Shown: piece by piece, positions 33,861-46,200 of the stretch
Numbering within the stretch: the stretch's first letter is position 1
Layout of the letters: each line of letters starts with the position of its first letter
Notes under the pieces: model-generated
What the model saw: the letters and a program-made list of their open reading frames with translations, nothing else
What the model was told of the DNA's origin: nothing
The model's database searches: none
Translations under genes and position numbers: made by a program
Source: Osmia lignaria lignaria
Lineage: Eukaryota > Arthropoda > Insecta > Hymenoptera > Megachilidae
Assembly (NCBI RefSeq): GCF_051020975.1
Contig: NW_027478168.1
Span: 10,726,001 to 10,790,000 of the forward strand
Length of the DNA stretch: 64,000 nucleotides
Direction of reading: 5' to 3'

Positions 33861-35148
33861 TTGCAGATTTATCTCAAGGGAAGGGGCCTGACGGACATAT
33901 TTCGAGATATTTCATCTTCTTGTTGTTCTTCTTCTGCACAGCTAAGCTGGAAGTGGCATTTGCAGCTCGCAATAGTGCAGAGTTATCTCAAAGAAAGGGG
34001 CCACGGTGTTTCTGTATCTCTATTATGTTGGTGCGGGTTCGGAACTTTTAAATATCTTGATATATCTCGAGAACTACGCATCTGATCAAAAAATATCATA
34101 GAACATAAAAAGTAGGAAACTTAATTCTCTACAAAAAAGGTCTCTTAGCATTTTGCCATAACTCGCTTCGTTTCCGAGATATTTGCAGATTTATCTCAAG
34201 GGAAGGGGCCTGACGGACATATTTCGAGATATTTCTTCTTCTTGTTGTTCTTCTTCTGCACAGCTAAACTGGAAGTGGCATTTGCGGCTCGCACTAGTGC
34301 AGAGTTATCTCAAAGAAAGGGGCCACGGTGTTTCTGTATCTCTATTATGTTGGTGCGGCTTCGGAACTTTTAAATATCTCGATATATCTCGAAAACTACG
34401 CTTCTGATCAAAAAATATCATAGAACATAAATTGTAGGAAACAGAATTCTCTACAAAAAAGGTCTCTTAACATTTTGCCATAGCTCGCTTCGTTTCCGAG
34501 ATATTTGCAGATATATCTCAAGGGAAGGGGCCTGACGGACATATTTCGAGATATTTCTTCTTCTTGTTGTTCTTCTTCTGCACAGCTAAACTGGAAGTGG
34601 CATTTGCGGCTCGCACTAGTGCAGAGTTATCTCAAAGAAAGGGGCCACGGTGTTTCTGTATCTCTATTATGTTGGTGCGGCTTCGGAACTTTTAAATATC
34701 TCGATATATCTCGAAAACTACGCTTCTGATCAAAAAATATCATAGAACATAAATTGTAGGAAACAGAATTCTCTACAAAAAAGGTCTCTTAACATTTTGC
34801 CATAGCTCGCTTCGTTTCCGAGATATTTGCAGATATATCTCAAGGGAAGGGGCCTGACGGACATATTTCGAGATATTTCTTCTTCTTGTTGTTCTTCTTC
34901 TGCACAGCTAAGCTGGAAGTGGCATTTACAGCTCGCAACAGTGCAGAGTTATCTCAAAGAAAGGGGCCACGGTGTTTCTGTATCTCTATTATATTGGTGC
35001 GGCTTCGGAACTTTTAAATATCTCGATATATCTCGAAAACTACGCTTCGGATCAAAAAATATCATAGAACATAAATTGTAGGAAACATAATTCTCTACAA
35101 AAAACGTCTCTTAACATTTTGCCATAGCTCGCTTCGTTTCCGAGATAT
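33861..35148 (+). repeat. Satellite block between the 5-mer and 9-mer HORs (four monomers)
   Basis: Monomers at 33861, 34183, 34505 and 34827. 34183 is preceded by tcttagcattttgcc and ataactcg, the marker of the fifth 9-mer position. 34183 and 34505 both end with aaacagaattctc, which creates an EcoRI site. 34827 carries atttacagctcgcaacag like 24201 and ends with gcttcggatc, the usual context before the +2-bp variant. Confidence 0.82.
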
Positions 35149-37726
35149 TTGCAGATTCAGCTCAAAGGAACTGGCCTGACGGACATATTGTGGGAGATAT
35201 TTCTTCTTCTTGTTGTTCTTCCTCTGCACAGCTAAGCTGGAAGTGGCATTTGCAGCTCGCAATAGTGCAGAGTTATCTCAAAGAAAGGGGCCACGGTGTT
35301 TCTGTATCTCTATTATGTTGGTGCGGCTTCGGAACTTTTAAATATCTTGATATATCTCGAGAACTACGCATCTGATCAAAAAATATCATAGAACATAAAA
35401 AGTAGGAAACTTAATTCTCTACAAAAAAGGTCTCTTAACATTTTGCCATAGCTCGCTTCGTTTCCGAGATATTTGCAGATTTATCTCAAGGGAAGGGGCC
35501 TGACGGACATATTTCGAGATATTTCTTCTTCTTGTTGTTCTTCTTCTGCACAGCTAAGCTGGAAGTGGCATTTGCGGCTCGCACTAGTGCAGAGTTATCT
35601 CAAAGAAGGGGGCCACGGTGTTTCTGTATCCCTATTATGTTGGTGCGGCTTCGGAACTTTTAAATATCTCGATATATCTCGGAAACTACGCTTCTGATCA
35701 AAAAATATCATAGAACATAAATTGTAGGAAACTTAATTCTCTACAAAAAAGGTCTCTTAACATTTTGGCATAGCTCTCTTCGTTTCCGAGATATTTGCAG
35801 ATTTATCTCAAGGGAAGGGGCCTGACGGACATATTTCGAGATATTTCATCTTCTTGTTGTTCTTCTTCTGCACAGCTAAGCTGGAAGTGGCATTTGCAGC
35901 TCGCAATAGTGCAGAGTTATCTCAAAGAAAGGGGCCACGGTGTTTCTGTATCTCTATTATGTTGGTGCGGCTTCGGAACTTTTAAATATCTTGATATATC
36001 TCGAAAACTACGCATCTGATCAAAAAATATCATAGAACATAAATTGTAGGAAACTTAATTCTCTACAAAAAAGGTCTCTTAACATTTTGCCATAGCTCTC
36101 TTCGTTTCCGAGATATTTGCAGATTTATCTCAAGGGAAGGGGCCTGACGAACATATTTCGAGATATTTCTTCTTCTTGTTGTTCTTCTTCTGCACAGCTA
36201 AGCTGGAAGTGGCATTTGCAGCTCGCAATAGTGCAGAGTTATCTCAAAGAAAGGGGCCACGGTGTTTCTGTATCTCTATTATGTTGGTGCGGGTTCGGAA
36301 CTTTTAAATATCTTGATATATCTCCAGAACTACGCATCTGATCAAAAAATATCATAGAACATAAAAAGTAGGAAACTTAATTCTCTACAAAAAAGGTCTC
36401 TTAGCATTTTGCCATAACTCGCTTCGTTTCCGAGATATTTGCAGATTTATCTCAAGGGAAGGGGCCTGACGGACATATTTCGAGATATTTCTTCTTCTTG
36501 TTGTTCTTCTTCTGCACAGCTAAGCTGGAAGTGGCATTTGCGGCTCGCACTAGTGCAGAGTTATCTCAAAGAAAGGGGCCACGGTGTTTCTGTATCTCTA
36601 TTATGTTGGTGCGGCTTCGGAACTTTTAAATATCTCGATACATCTCGAAAACTACGCTTCTGATCAAAAAATATCATAGAACCTAAATTGTAGGAAACAT
36701 AATTCTCTACAAAAAAGGTCTCTTAACATTTTGCCATAGCTCGCTTCGTTTCCGAGATATTTGCAGATATATCTCAAGGGAAGGGGCCTGACGGACATAT
36801 TTCGAGATATTTCTTCTTCTTGTTATTCTTCTTCTGCACAGCTAAGCTGGAAGTGGCATTTACAGCTCGCAATAGTGCAGAGTTATCTCAAAGAACGGGG
36901 CCACGGTGTTTCTGTATCTCTATTATGTTGGTGCGGCTTCGGAACTTTTAAATATCTTGATATATCTCGAGAACTACGCATCTGATCAAAAAATATCATA
37001 GAACATAAAAAGTAGGAAACTTAATTCTCTACAAAAAAGATCTCTTAACATTTTGCCATAGCTCGCTTCGTTTCCGAGATATTTGCAGATTTATCTCAAG
37101 GGAAGGGGCCTGACGGACATATTTCGAGATATTTCTTCTTCTTGTTGTTCTTCTTCTGCACAGCTAAGCTGGAAGTGGCATTTGCAGCTCGCAATAGTGC
37201 AGAGTTATCTCAAAGAAAGGGGCCTCGGTGTTTCTGTATCTCTATTATGTTGGTGCGGCTTCGGAACTTTTAAATATCTCGATATATCTCGAAAACTACG
37301 CTTCTGATCAAAAAATATCATAGAGCATAAATTGTAGGAAACAGAATTCTCTACAAAAAAGGTCTCTTAACATTTTGCCATAGCTCGCTTCGTTTCCGAG
37401 ATATTTGCAGATATATCTCAAGGGAAGGGGCCTGACGGACATATTTCGAGATATTTCTTCTTCTTGTTGTTCTTCTTCTGCACAGCTAAGCAGGAAGTGG
37501 CATTTGCGGCTCGCACTAGTGCAGAGTTATCTCAAAGAAAGGGGCCACGGTGTTTCTGTATCTCTATTATGTTGGTGCGGCTTCGGAACTTTTAAATATC
37601 TCGATACATCTCGAAAACTACGCTTCTGATCAAAAAATATCATAGAACCTAAATTGTAGGAAACATAATTCTCTACAAAAAACGTCTCTTAACATTTTGC
37701 CATAGCTCGCTTCGTTTCCGAGATAT
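35149..37726 (+). repeat. 9-mer HOR, copy 1, shortened to 8 monomers (2,578 bp)
   Basis: Monomers at 35149 (+2), 35473, 35795, 36117, 36439, 36761, 37083 and 37405. Position markers are attgtgggag (1), aagaagggggcc (2), ttttggcatagctctc with atttcatc (3), gacgaacat with gggttcgg and tctccagaac (4), tcttagcatttt with ataactcg (5), gatacatctcg (6), gttattcttc with aagaacgggg (7), catagagcat (8) and gatacatctcg again (9). Here positions 5 and 6 are fused into the single monomer 36439, which explains the missing monomer. Monomer 37083 has gggcctcggtg and 37405 has aagcaggaag, both private. Confidence 0.92.
36439..36760 (+). repeat. Chimeric monomer fusing 9-mer positions 5 and 6
   Basis: The upstream ttagcatttt and ataactcg, with gcagatttat at 36441-36450, match position 5 (39017, 41917). 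From taagctggaa (36521) through gatacatctcg and aacctaaattg it matches position 6 (39339, 42239). The switch lies between 36447 and 36524. One unequal exchange between adjacent monomers gives exactly the one-monomer loss seen in this copy. Confidence 0.9.
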
Positions 37727-40626
37727 TTGCAGATTCAGCTCAAAGGAACTGGCCTGACGGACATATTGTGGGAGATATTTCTTCTTCTTGTTGTTCTTCC
37801 TCTGCACAGCTAAGCTGGAAGTGGCATTTGCAGCTCGCAATAGTGCAGAGTTATCTCAAAGAAAGGGGCCACGGTGTTTCTGTATCTCTATTATGTTGGT
37901 GCGGCTTCGGAACTTTTAAATATCTTGATATATCTCGAGAACTACGCATCTGATCAAAAAATATCATAGAACATAAAAAGTAGGAAACTTAATTCTCTAC
38001 AAAAAAGGTCTCTTAACATTTTGCCATAGCTCGCTTCGTTTCCGAGATATTTGCAGATTTATCTCAAGGGAAGGGGCCTGACGGACATATTTCGAGATAT
38101 TTCTTCTTCTTGTTGTTCTTCTTCTGCACAGCTAAGCTGGAAGTGGCATTTGCGGCTCGCACTAGTGCAGAGTTATCTCAAAGAAGGGGGCCACGGTGTT
38201 TCTGTATCCCTATTATGTTGGTGCGGCTTCGGAACTTTTAAATATCTCGATATATCTCGGAAACTACGCTTCTGATCAAAAAATATCATAGAACATAAAT
38301 TGTAGGAAACTTAATTCTCTACAAAAAAGGTCTCTTAACATTTTGGCATAGCTCTCTTCGTTTCCGAGATATTTGCAGATTTATCTCAAGGGAAGGGGCC
38401 TGACGGACATATTTCGAGATATTTCATCTTCTTGTTGTTCTTCTTCTGCACAGCTAAGCTGGAAGTGGCATTTGCAGCTCGCAATAGTGCAGAGTTATCT
38501 CAAAGAAAGGGGCCACGGTGTTTCTGTATCTCTATTATGTTGGTGCGGCTTCGGAACTTTTAAATATCTTGATATATCTCGAAAACTACGCATCTGATCA
38601 AAAAATATCATAGAACATAAATTGTAGGAAACTTAATTCTCTACAAAAAAGGTCTCTTAACATTTTGCCATAGCTCTCTTCGTTTCCGAGATATTTGCAG
38701 ATTTATCTCAAGGGAAGGGGCCTGACGAACATATTTCGAGATATTTCTTCTTCTTGTTGTTCTTCTTCTGCACAGCTAAGCTGGAAGTGGCATTTGCAGC
38801 TCGCAATAGTGCAGAGTTATCTCAAAGAAAGGGGCCACGGTGTTTCTGTATCTCTATTATGTTGGTGCGGGTTCGGAACTTTTAAATATCTTGATATATC
38901 TCCAGAACTACGCATCTGATCAAAAAATATCATAGAACATAAAAAGTAGGAAACTTAATTCTCTACAAAAAAGGTCTCTTAGCATTTTGCCATAACTCGC
39001 TTCGTTTCCGAGATATTTGCAGATTTATCTCAAGGGAAGGGGCCTGACGGACATATTTCGAGATATTTCTTCTTCTTGTTGTTCTTCTTCTGCACAGCTA
39101 AACTGGAAGTGGCATTTGCGGCTCGCACTAGTGCAGAGTTATCTCAAAGAAAGGGGCCACGGTGTTTCTGTATCTCTATTATGTTGGTGCGGCTTCGGAA
39201 CTTTTTAATATCTCGATATATCTCGAAAACTACGCTTCTGATCAAAAAATATCATAGAACATAAATTGTAGGAAACAGAATTCTCTACAAAAAAGGTCTC
39301 TTAACATTTTGCCATAGCTCGCTTCGTTTCCGAGATATTTGCAGATATATCTCAAGGGAAGGGGCCTGACGGACATATTTCGAGATATTTCTTCTTCTTG
39401 TTGTTCTTCTTCTGCACAGCTAAGCTGGAAGTGGCATTTGCGGCTCGCACTAGTGCAGAGTTATCTCAAAGAAAGGGGCCACGGTGTTTCTGTATCTCTA
39501 TTATGTTGGTGCGGCTTCGGAACTTTTAAATATCTCGATACATCTCGAAAACTACGCTTCTGATCAAAAAATATCATAGAACCTAAATTGTAGGAAACAT
39601 AATTCTCTACAAAAAAGGTCTCTTAACATTTTGCCATAGCTCGCTTCGTTTCCGAGATATTTGCAGATATATCTCAAGGGAAGGGGCCTGACGGACATAT
39701 TTCGAGATATTTCTTCTTCTTGTTATTCTTCTTCTGCACAGCTAAGCTGGAAGTGGCATTTACAGCTCGCAATAGTGCAGAGTTATCTCAAAGAACGGGG
39801 CCACGGTGTTTCTGTATCTCTATTATGTTGGTGCGGCTTCGGAACTTTTAAATATCTTGATATATCTCGAGAACTACGCATCTGATCAAAAAATATCATA
39901 GAACATAAAAAGTAGGAAACTTAATTCTCTACAAAAAAGATCTCTTAACATTTTGCCATAGCTCGCTTCGTTTCCGAGATATTTGCAGATTTATCTCAAG
40001 GGAAGGGGCCTGACGGACATATTTCGAGATATTTCTTCTTCTTGTTGTTCTTCTTCTGCACAGCTAAGCTGGAAGTGGCATTTGCAGCTCGCAATAGTGC
40101 AGAGTTATCTCAAAGAAAGGGGCCACGGTGTTTCTGTATCTCTATTATGTTGGTGCGGCTTCGGAACTTTTAAATATCTCGATATATCTCGAAAACTACG
40201 CTTCTGATCAAAAAATATCATAGAGCATAAATTGTAGGAAACAGAATTCTCTACAAAAAAGGTCTCTTAACATTTTGCCATAGCTCGCTTCGTTTCCGAG
40301 ATATTTGCAGATATATCTCAAGGGAAGGGGCCTGACGGACATATTTCGAGATATTTCTTCTTCTTGTTGTTCTTCTTCTGCACAGCTAAGCTGGAAGTGG
40401 CATTTGCGGCTCGCACTAGTGCAGAGTTATCTCAAAGAAAGGGGCCACGGTGTTTCTGTATCTCTATTATGTTGGTGCGGCTTCGGAACTTTTAAATATC
40501 TCGATACATCTCGAAAACTACGCTTCTGATCAAAAAATATCATAGAACCTAAATTGTAGGAAACATAATTCTCTACAAAAAACGTCTCTTAACATTTTGC
40601 CATAGCTCGCTTCGTTTCCGAGATAT
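37727..40626 (+). repeat. 9-mer HOR, copy 2, full length (2,900 bp)
   Basis: Monomers at 37727 (+2), 38051, 38373, 38695, 39017, 39339, 39661, 39983 and 40305. All nine position markers are present in order. It shares aaaaaagatctcttaac before position 8 with copy 1 (about 39936 and 37036); copy 3 has the common aaaaaaggtctc there. Monomer 39017 has ctttttaatatc like 41917. Confidence 0.93.
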
Positions 40627-43204
40627 TTGCAGATTCAGCTCAAAGGAACTGGCCTGACGGACATATTGTGGGAGATATTTCTTCTTCTTGTTGTTCTTCC
40701 TCTGCACAGCTAAGCTGGAAGTGGCATTTGCAGCTCGCAATAGTGCAGAGTTATCTCAAAGAAAGGGGCCACGGTGTTTCTGTATCTCTATTATGTTGGT
40801 GCGGCTTCGGAACTTTTAAATATCTTGATATATCTCGAGAACTACGCATCTGATCAAAAAATATCATAGAACATAAAAAGTAGGAAACTTAATTCTCTAC
40901 AAAAAAGGTCTCTTAACATTTTGCCATAGCTCGCTTCGTTTCCGAGATATTTGCAGATTTATCTCAAGGGAAGGGGCCTGACGGACATATTTCGAGATAT
41001 TTCTTCTTCTTGTTGTTCTTCTTCTGCACAGCTAAGCTGGAAGTGGCATTTGCGGCTCGCACTAGTGCAGAGTTATCTCAAAGAAGGGGGCCACGGTGTT
41101 TCTGTATCCCTATTATGTTGGTGCGGCTTCGGAACTTTTAAATATCTCGATATATCTCGGAAACTACGCTTCTGATCAAAAAATATCATAGAACATAAAT
41201 TGTAGGAAACTTAATTCTCTACAAAAAAGGTCTCTTAACATTTTGGCATAGCTCTCTTCGTTTCCGAGATATTTGCAGATTTATCTCAAGGGAAGGGGCC
41301 TGACGGACATATTTCGAGATATTTCATCTTCTTGTTGTTCTTCTTCTGCACAGCTAAGCTGGAAGTGGCATTTGCAGCTCGCAATAGTGCAGAGTTATCT
41401 CAAAGAAAGGGGCCACGGTGTTTCTGTATCTCTATTATGTTGGTGCGGCTTCGGAACTTTTAAATATCTTGATATATCTCGAAAACTACGCATCTGATCA
41501 AAAAATATCATAGAACATAAATTGTAGGAAACTTAATTCTCTACAAAAAAGGTCTCTTAACATTTTGCCATAGCTCTCTTCGTTTCCGAGATATTTGCAG
41601 ATTTATCTCAAGGGAAGGGGCCTGACGAACATATTTCGAGATATTTCTTCTTCTTGTTGTTCTTCTTCTGCACAGCTAAGCTGGAAGTGGCATTTGCAGC
41701 TCGCAATAGTGCAGAGTTATCTCAAAGAAAGGGGCCACGGTGTTTCTGTATCTCTATTATGTTGGTGCGGGTTCGGAACTTTTAAATATCTTGATATATC
41801 TCCAGAACTACGCATCTGATCAAAAAATATCATAGAACATAAAAAGTAGGAAACTTAATTCTCTACAAAAAAGGTCTCTTAGCATTTTGCCATAACTCGC
41901 TTCGTTTCCGAGATATTTGCAGATTTATCTCAAGGGAAGGGGCCTGACGGACATATTTCGAGATATTTCTTCTTCTTGTTGTTCTTCTTCTGCACAGCTA
42001 AACTGGAAGTGGCATTTGCGGCTCGCACTAGTGCAGAGTTATCTCAAAGAAAGGGGCCACGGTGTTTCTGTATCTCTATTATGTTGGTGCGGCTTCGGAA
42101 CTTTTTAATATCTCGATATATCTCGAAAACTACGCTTCTGATCAAAAAATATCATAGAACATAAATTGTAGGAAACAGAATTCTCTACAAAAAAGGTCTC
42201 TTAACATTTTGCCATAGCTCGCTTCGTTTCCGAGATATTTGCAGATATATCTCAAGGGAAGGGGCCTGACGGACATATTTCGAGATATTTCTTCTTCTTG
42301 TTGTTCTTCTTCTGCACAGCTAAGCTGGAAGTGGCATTTGCGGCTCGCACTAGTGCAGAGTTATCTCAAAGAAAGGGGCCACGGTGTTTCTGTATCTCTA
42401 TTATGTTGGTGCGGCTTCGGAACTTTTAAATATCTCGATACATCTCGAAAACTACGCTTCTGATCAAAAAATATCATAGAACCTAAATTGTAGGAAACAT
42501 AATTCTCTACAAAAAAGGTCTCTTAACATTTTGCCATAGCTCGCTTCGTTTCCGAGATATTTGCAGATATATCTCAAGGGAAGGGGCCTGACGGACATAT
42601 TTCGAGATATTTCTTCTTCTTGTTATTCTTCTTCTGCACAGCTAAGCTGGAAGTGGCATTTACAGCTCGCAATAGTGCAGAGTTATCTCAAAGAACGGGG
42701 CCACGGTGTTTCTGTATCTCTATTATGTTGGTGCGGCTTCGGAACTTTTAAATATCTTGATATATCTCGAGAACTACGCATCTGATCAAAAAATATCATA
42801 GAACATAAAAAGTAGGAAACTTAATTCTCTACAAAAAAGGTCTCTTAACATTTTGCCATAGCTCGCTTCGTTTCCGAGATATTTGCAGATTTATCTCAAG
42901 GGAAGGGGCCTGACGGACATATTTCGAGATATTTCTTCTTCTTGTTGTTCTTCTTCTGCACAGCTAAGCTGGAAGTGGCATTTGCATCTCGCAATAGTGC
43001 AGAGTTATCTCAAAGAAAGGGGCCACGGTGTTTCTGTATCTCTATTATGTTGGTGCGGCTTCGGAACTTTTAAATATCTCGATATATCTCGAAAACTACG
43101 CTTCTGATCAAAAAATATCATAGAGCATAAATTGTAGGAAACTTAATTCTCTACAAAAAAGGTCTCTTAACATTTTGCCATAGCTCTCTTCGTTTCCGAG
43201 ATAT
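40627..43204 (+). repeat. 9-mer HOR, copy 3, first eight positions (2,578 bp)
   Basis: Monomers at 40627 (+2), 40951, 41273, 41595, 41917, 42239, 42561 and 42883, each 2,900 bp after its partner in copy 2. Position 8 (42883) has the private change gcatctcgcaatag. The next monomer, 43205 (cctgaccgac, gctcgccatag), belongs to a different module, so position 9 is absent. Confidence 0.93.
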
Positions 43205-46200
43205 TTGCAGATTTATCTCAAGGGAAGGGGCCTGACCGACATATTTCGAGATATTTCTTCTTCTTGTTGTTCTTCTTCTGCACAGCTAAGCTGGAAGTGG
43301 CATTTGCAGCTCGCCATAGTGCAGAGTTATCTCAAAGAAAGGGGCCACGGTGTTTCTGTATCTCTATTATGTTGGTGCGGCTTCGGAACTTTTAAATATC
43401 TTGATATATCTCGAGAACTACGCATCTGATCAAAAAATATCATAGAACATGAAAAGTAGGAAACTTAATTATCTACAAAAAAGGTCTCTTAACATTTTGC
43501 CATAGCTCGCTTCGTTTCCGAGATATTTGCAGATTTATCTCAAGGGATGGGGCCTGACGGACATATTTCGAGATATTTCTTCTTCTTGTTGTTCTTCTTC
43601 TGCACAGCTAAGCTGGAAGTGGCATTTGCGGCTCGCACTAGTGCAGAGTTATCTCAAAGAAAGGGGCCACGGTGTTTCTGTATCTCTATTATGTTGGTGC
43701 GGCTTCGGAACTTTTAAATATCTCGATACATCTCGAAAACTACGCTTCTGATCAAAAAATATCATAGAACCTAGATTGTAGGAAACATAATTCTCTACAA
43801 AAAAGGTCTCTTAACATTTTGCCATAGCTCGCTTCGTTTCCGAGATATTTGCAGATATATCTCAAGGGAAGGGGCCTGACGGACATATTTCGAGATATTT
43901 CTTCTTCTTGTTATTCTTCTTCTGCACAGCTAAGCTGGAAGTGGCATTTTCAGCTCGCAATAGTGCAGAGTTATCTCAAAGAACGGGGCCACGGTGTTTC
44001 TGTATCTCTATTATGTTGGTGCGGCTTCGGAACTTTTAAATATCTTGATATATCTCGAGAACTACGCATCTGATCAAAAAATATCATAGAACATAAAAAG
44101 TAGGAAACTTAATTCTCTACAAAAAAGGTCTCTTAACATTTTGCCATAGCTCGCTTGGTTTCCGAGATATTTGCAGATTTATCTCAAGGGAAGGGGCCTG
44201 ACGGACATATTTCGAGATATTTCTTCTTCTTGTTGTTCTTCTTCTGCACAGCTAAGCTGGAAGTGGCATTTGCGGCTCGCACTAGTGCAGAGTTATCTCA
44301 AAGAAAGGGGCCACGGTGTTTCTGTATCTCTATTATGTTGGTGCGGCTTCGGAACTTTTAAATATCTCGATATATCTCGAAAACTACGCTTCCGATCAAA
44401 AAATATCATAGAACATAAATTGTAGGAAACATAATTCTCTACAAAAAAGGTCTCTTAACATTTTGCCATAGCTCGCTTCGTTTCCGAGAGATTTGCAGAT
44501 ATATCTCAAGGGAAGGGGCCTGACGGACATATTTCGAGATATTTCTTCTTCTTGTTGTTCTTCTTCTGCACAGCTAAGCTGGAAGTGGCATTTGCGGCTC
44601 GCACTAGTGCAGAGTTATCTCAAAGAAAGGGGCCACGGTGTTTCTGTATCCCTATTATGTTGGTGCGGCTTCGGAACTTTTAAATATCTCGATATATCTC
44701 GAAAACTACGCTTCTGATCAAAAACTATCATAGAACATAAATTGTAGGAAACTTAATTCTCTACAAAAAAGGTCTCTTAACATTTTGCCATAGCTCTCTT
44801 CGTTTCCGAGATATTTGCAGATTTATCTCAAGGGAAGGGGCCTGACGGACATATTTGGAGATATTTCTTCTTCTTGTTGTTCTTCTTCTGCACAGCTAAG
44901 CTGGAAGTGGCATTTGCAGCTCGCAATAGTGCAGAGTTATCTCAAAGAAAGGGGCCACGGTGTTTCTGTATCTCTATTATGTTGGTGCGGCTTCGGAACT
45001 TTTAAATATCTTGATATATCTCGAGAACTACGCATCTGATCAAAAAATATCATAGAACATAAAAAGTAGGAAACTTAATTCTCTACAAAAAAGGTCTCTT
45101 AACATTTTGCCATAGCTCGCTTCGTTTCCGAGATATTTGCAGATTTATCTCAAAGGAAGGGGCCTGACGGACATATTTCGAGATATTTCTTCTTCTTGTT
45201 GTTCTTCTTCTGCACAGCTAAGCTGGAAGTGGCATTTGCGGCTCGCACTAGTGCAGAGTTATCTCAAAGAAAGGGGCCACGGTGTTTCTGTATCTCTATT
45301 ATGTTGGTGCGGCTTCGGAACTTTTAAATATCTCGATATATCTCGAAAACTACGCTTCTGATCAAAAAATATCATAGAACATAAATTGTAGGAAACATAA
45401 TTCTCTACAAAAAAGGTCTCTTAACATTTTGCCATAGCTCGCTTCGTTTCCGAGATATTTGCAGATATATCTCAAGGGAAGGGGCCTGACGGACATATTT
45501 CGAGATATTTCTTCTTCTTGTTGTTCTTCTTCTGCACAGCTAAGCTGGAAGTGGCATTTGCGGCTCGCACTAGTGAAGAGTTATCTCAAAGAAAGGGGCC
45601 ACGGTGTTTCTGTATCTCTATTATGTTGGTGCGGCTTCGGAACTTTTAAATATCTTGATATATCTCGAGAACTACGCATCTGATCAAAAAATATCATAGA
45701 ACATAAAAAGTAGGAAACTTAATTCTCTACAAAAAAGGTCTCTTAACATTTTGCCATAGCTCGCTTGGTTTCCGAGATATTTGCAGATTTATCTCAAGGG
45801 ATGGGGCCTGACGGACATATTTCGAGATATTTCTTCTTCTTGTTGTTCTTCTTCTGCACAGCTAAGCTGGAAGTGGCATTTGCGGCTCGCACTAGTGAAG
45901 AGTTATCTCAAAGAAAGGGGCCACGGTGTTTCTGTATCTCTATTATGTTGGTGCGGCTTCGGAACTTTTAAATATCTTGATATATCTCGAGAACTACGCA
46001 TCTGATCAAAAAATATCATAGAACATAAAAAGTAGGAAACTTAATTCTCTACAAAAAAGGTCTCTTAACATTTTGCCATAGCTCGCTTGGTTTCCGAGAT
46101 ATTTGCAGATTTATCTCAAGGGATGGGGCCTGACGGACATATTTCGAGATATTTCTTCTTCTTGTTGTTCTTCTTCTGCACAGCCAAGCTGGAAGTGGCA

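Noticed and set aside
34033..34045. RNA polymerase III B box in the gcgggttcggaac variant
   Set aside because: GTTCGGAAC resembles GWTCRANNC but misses the conserved A. It is limited to a few monomers (33861, 36117, 38695, 41595, 59949, 62525), and I saw no paired A box and no tRNA-like fold.
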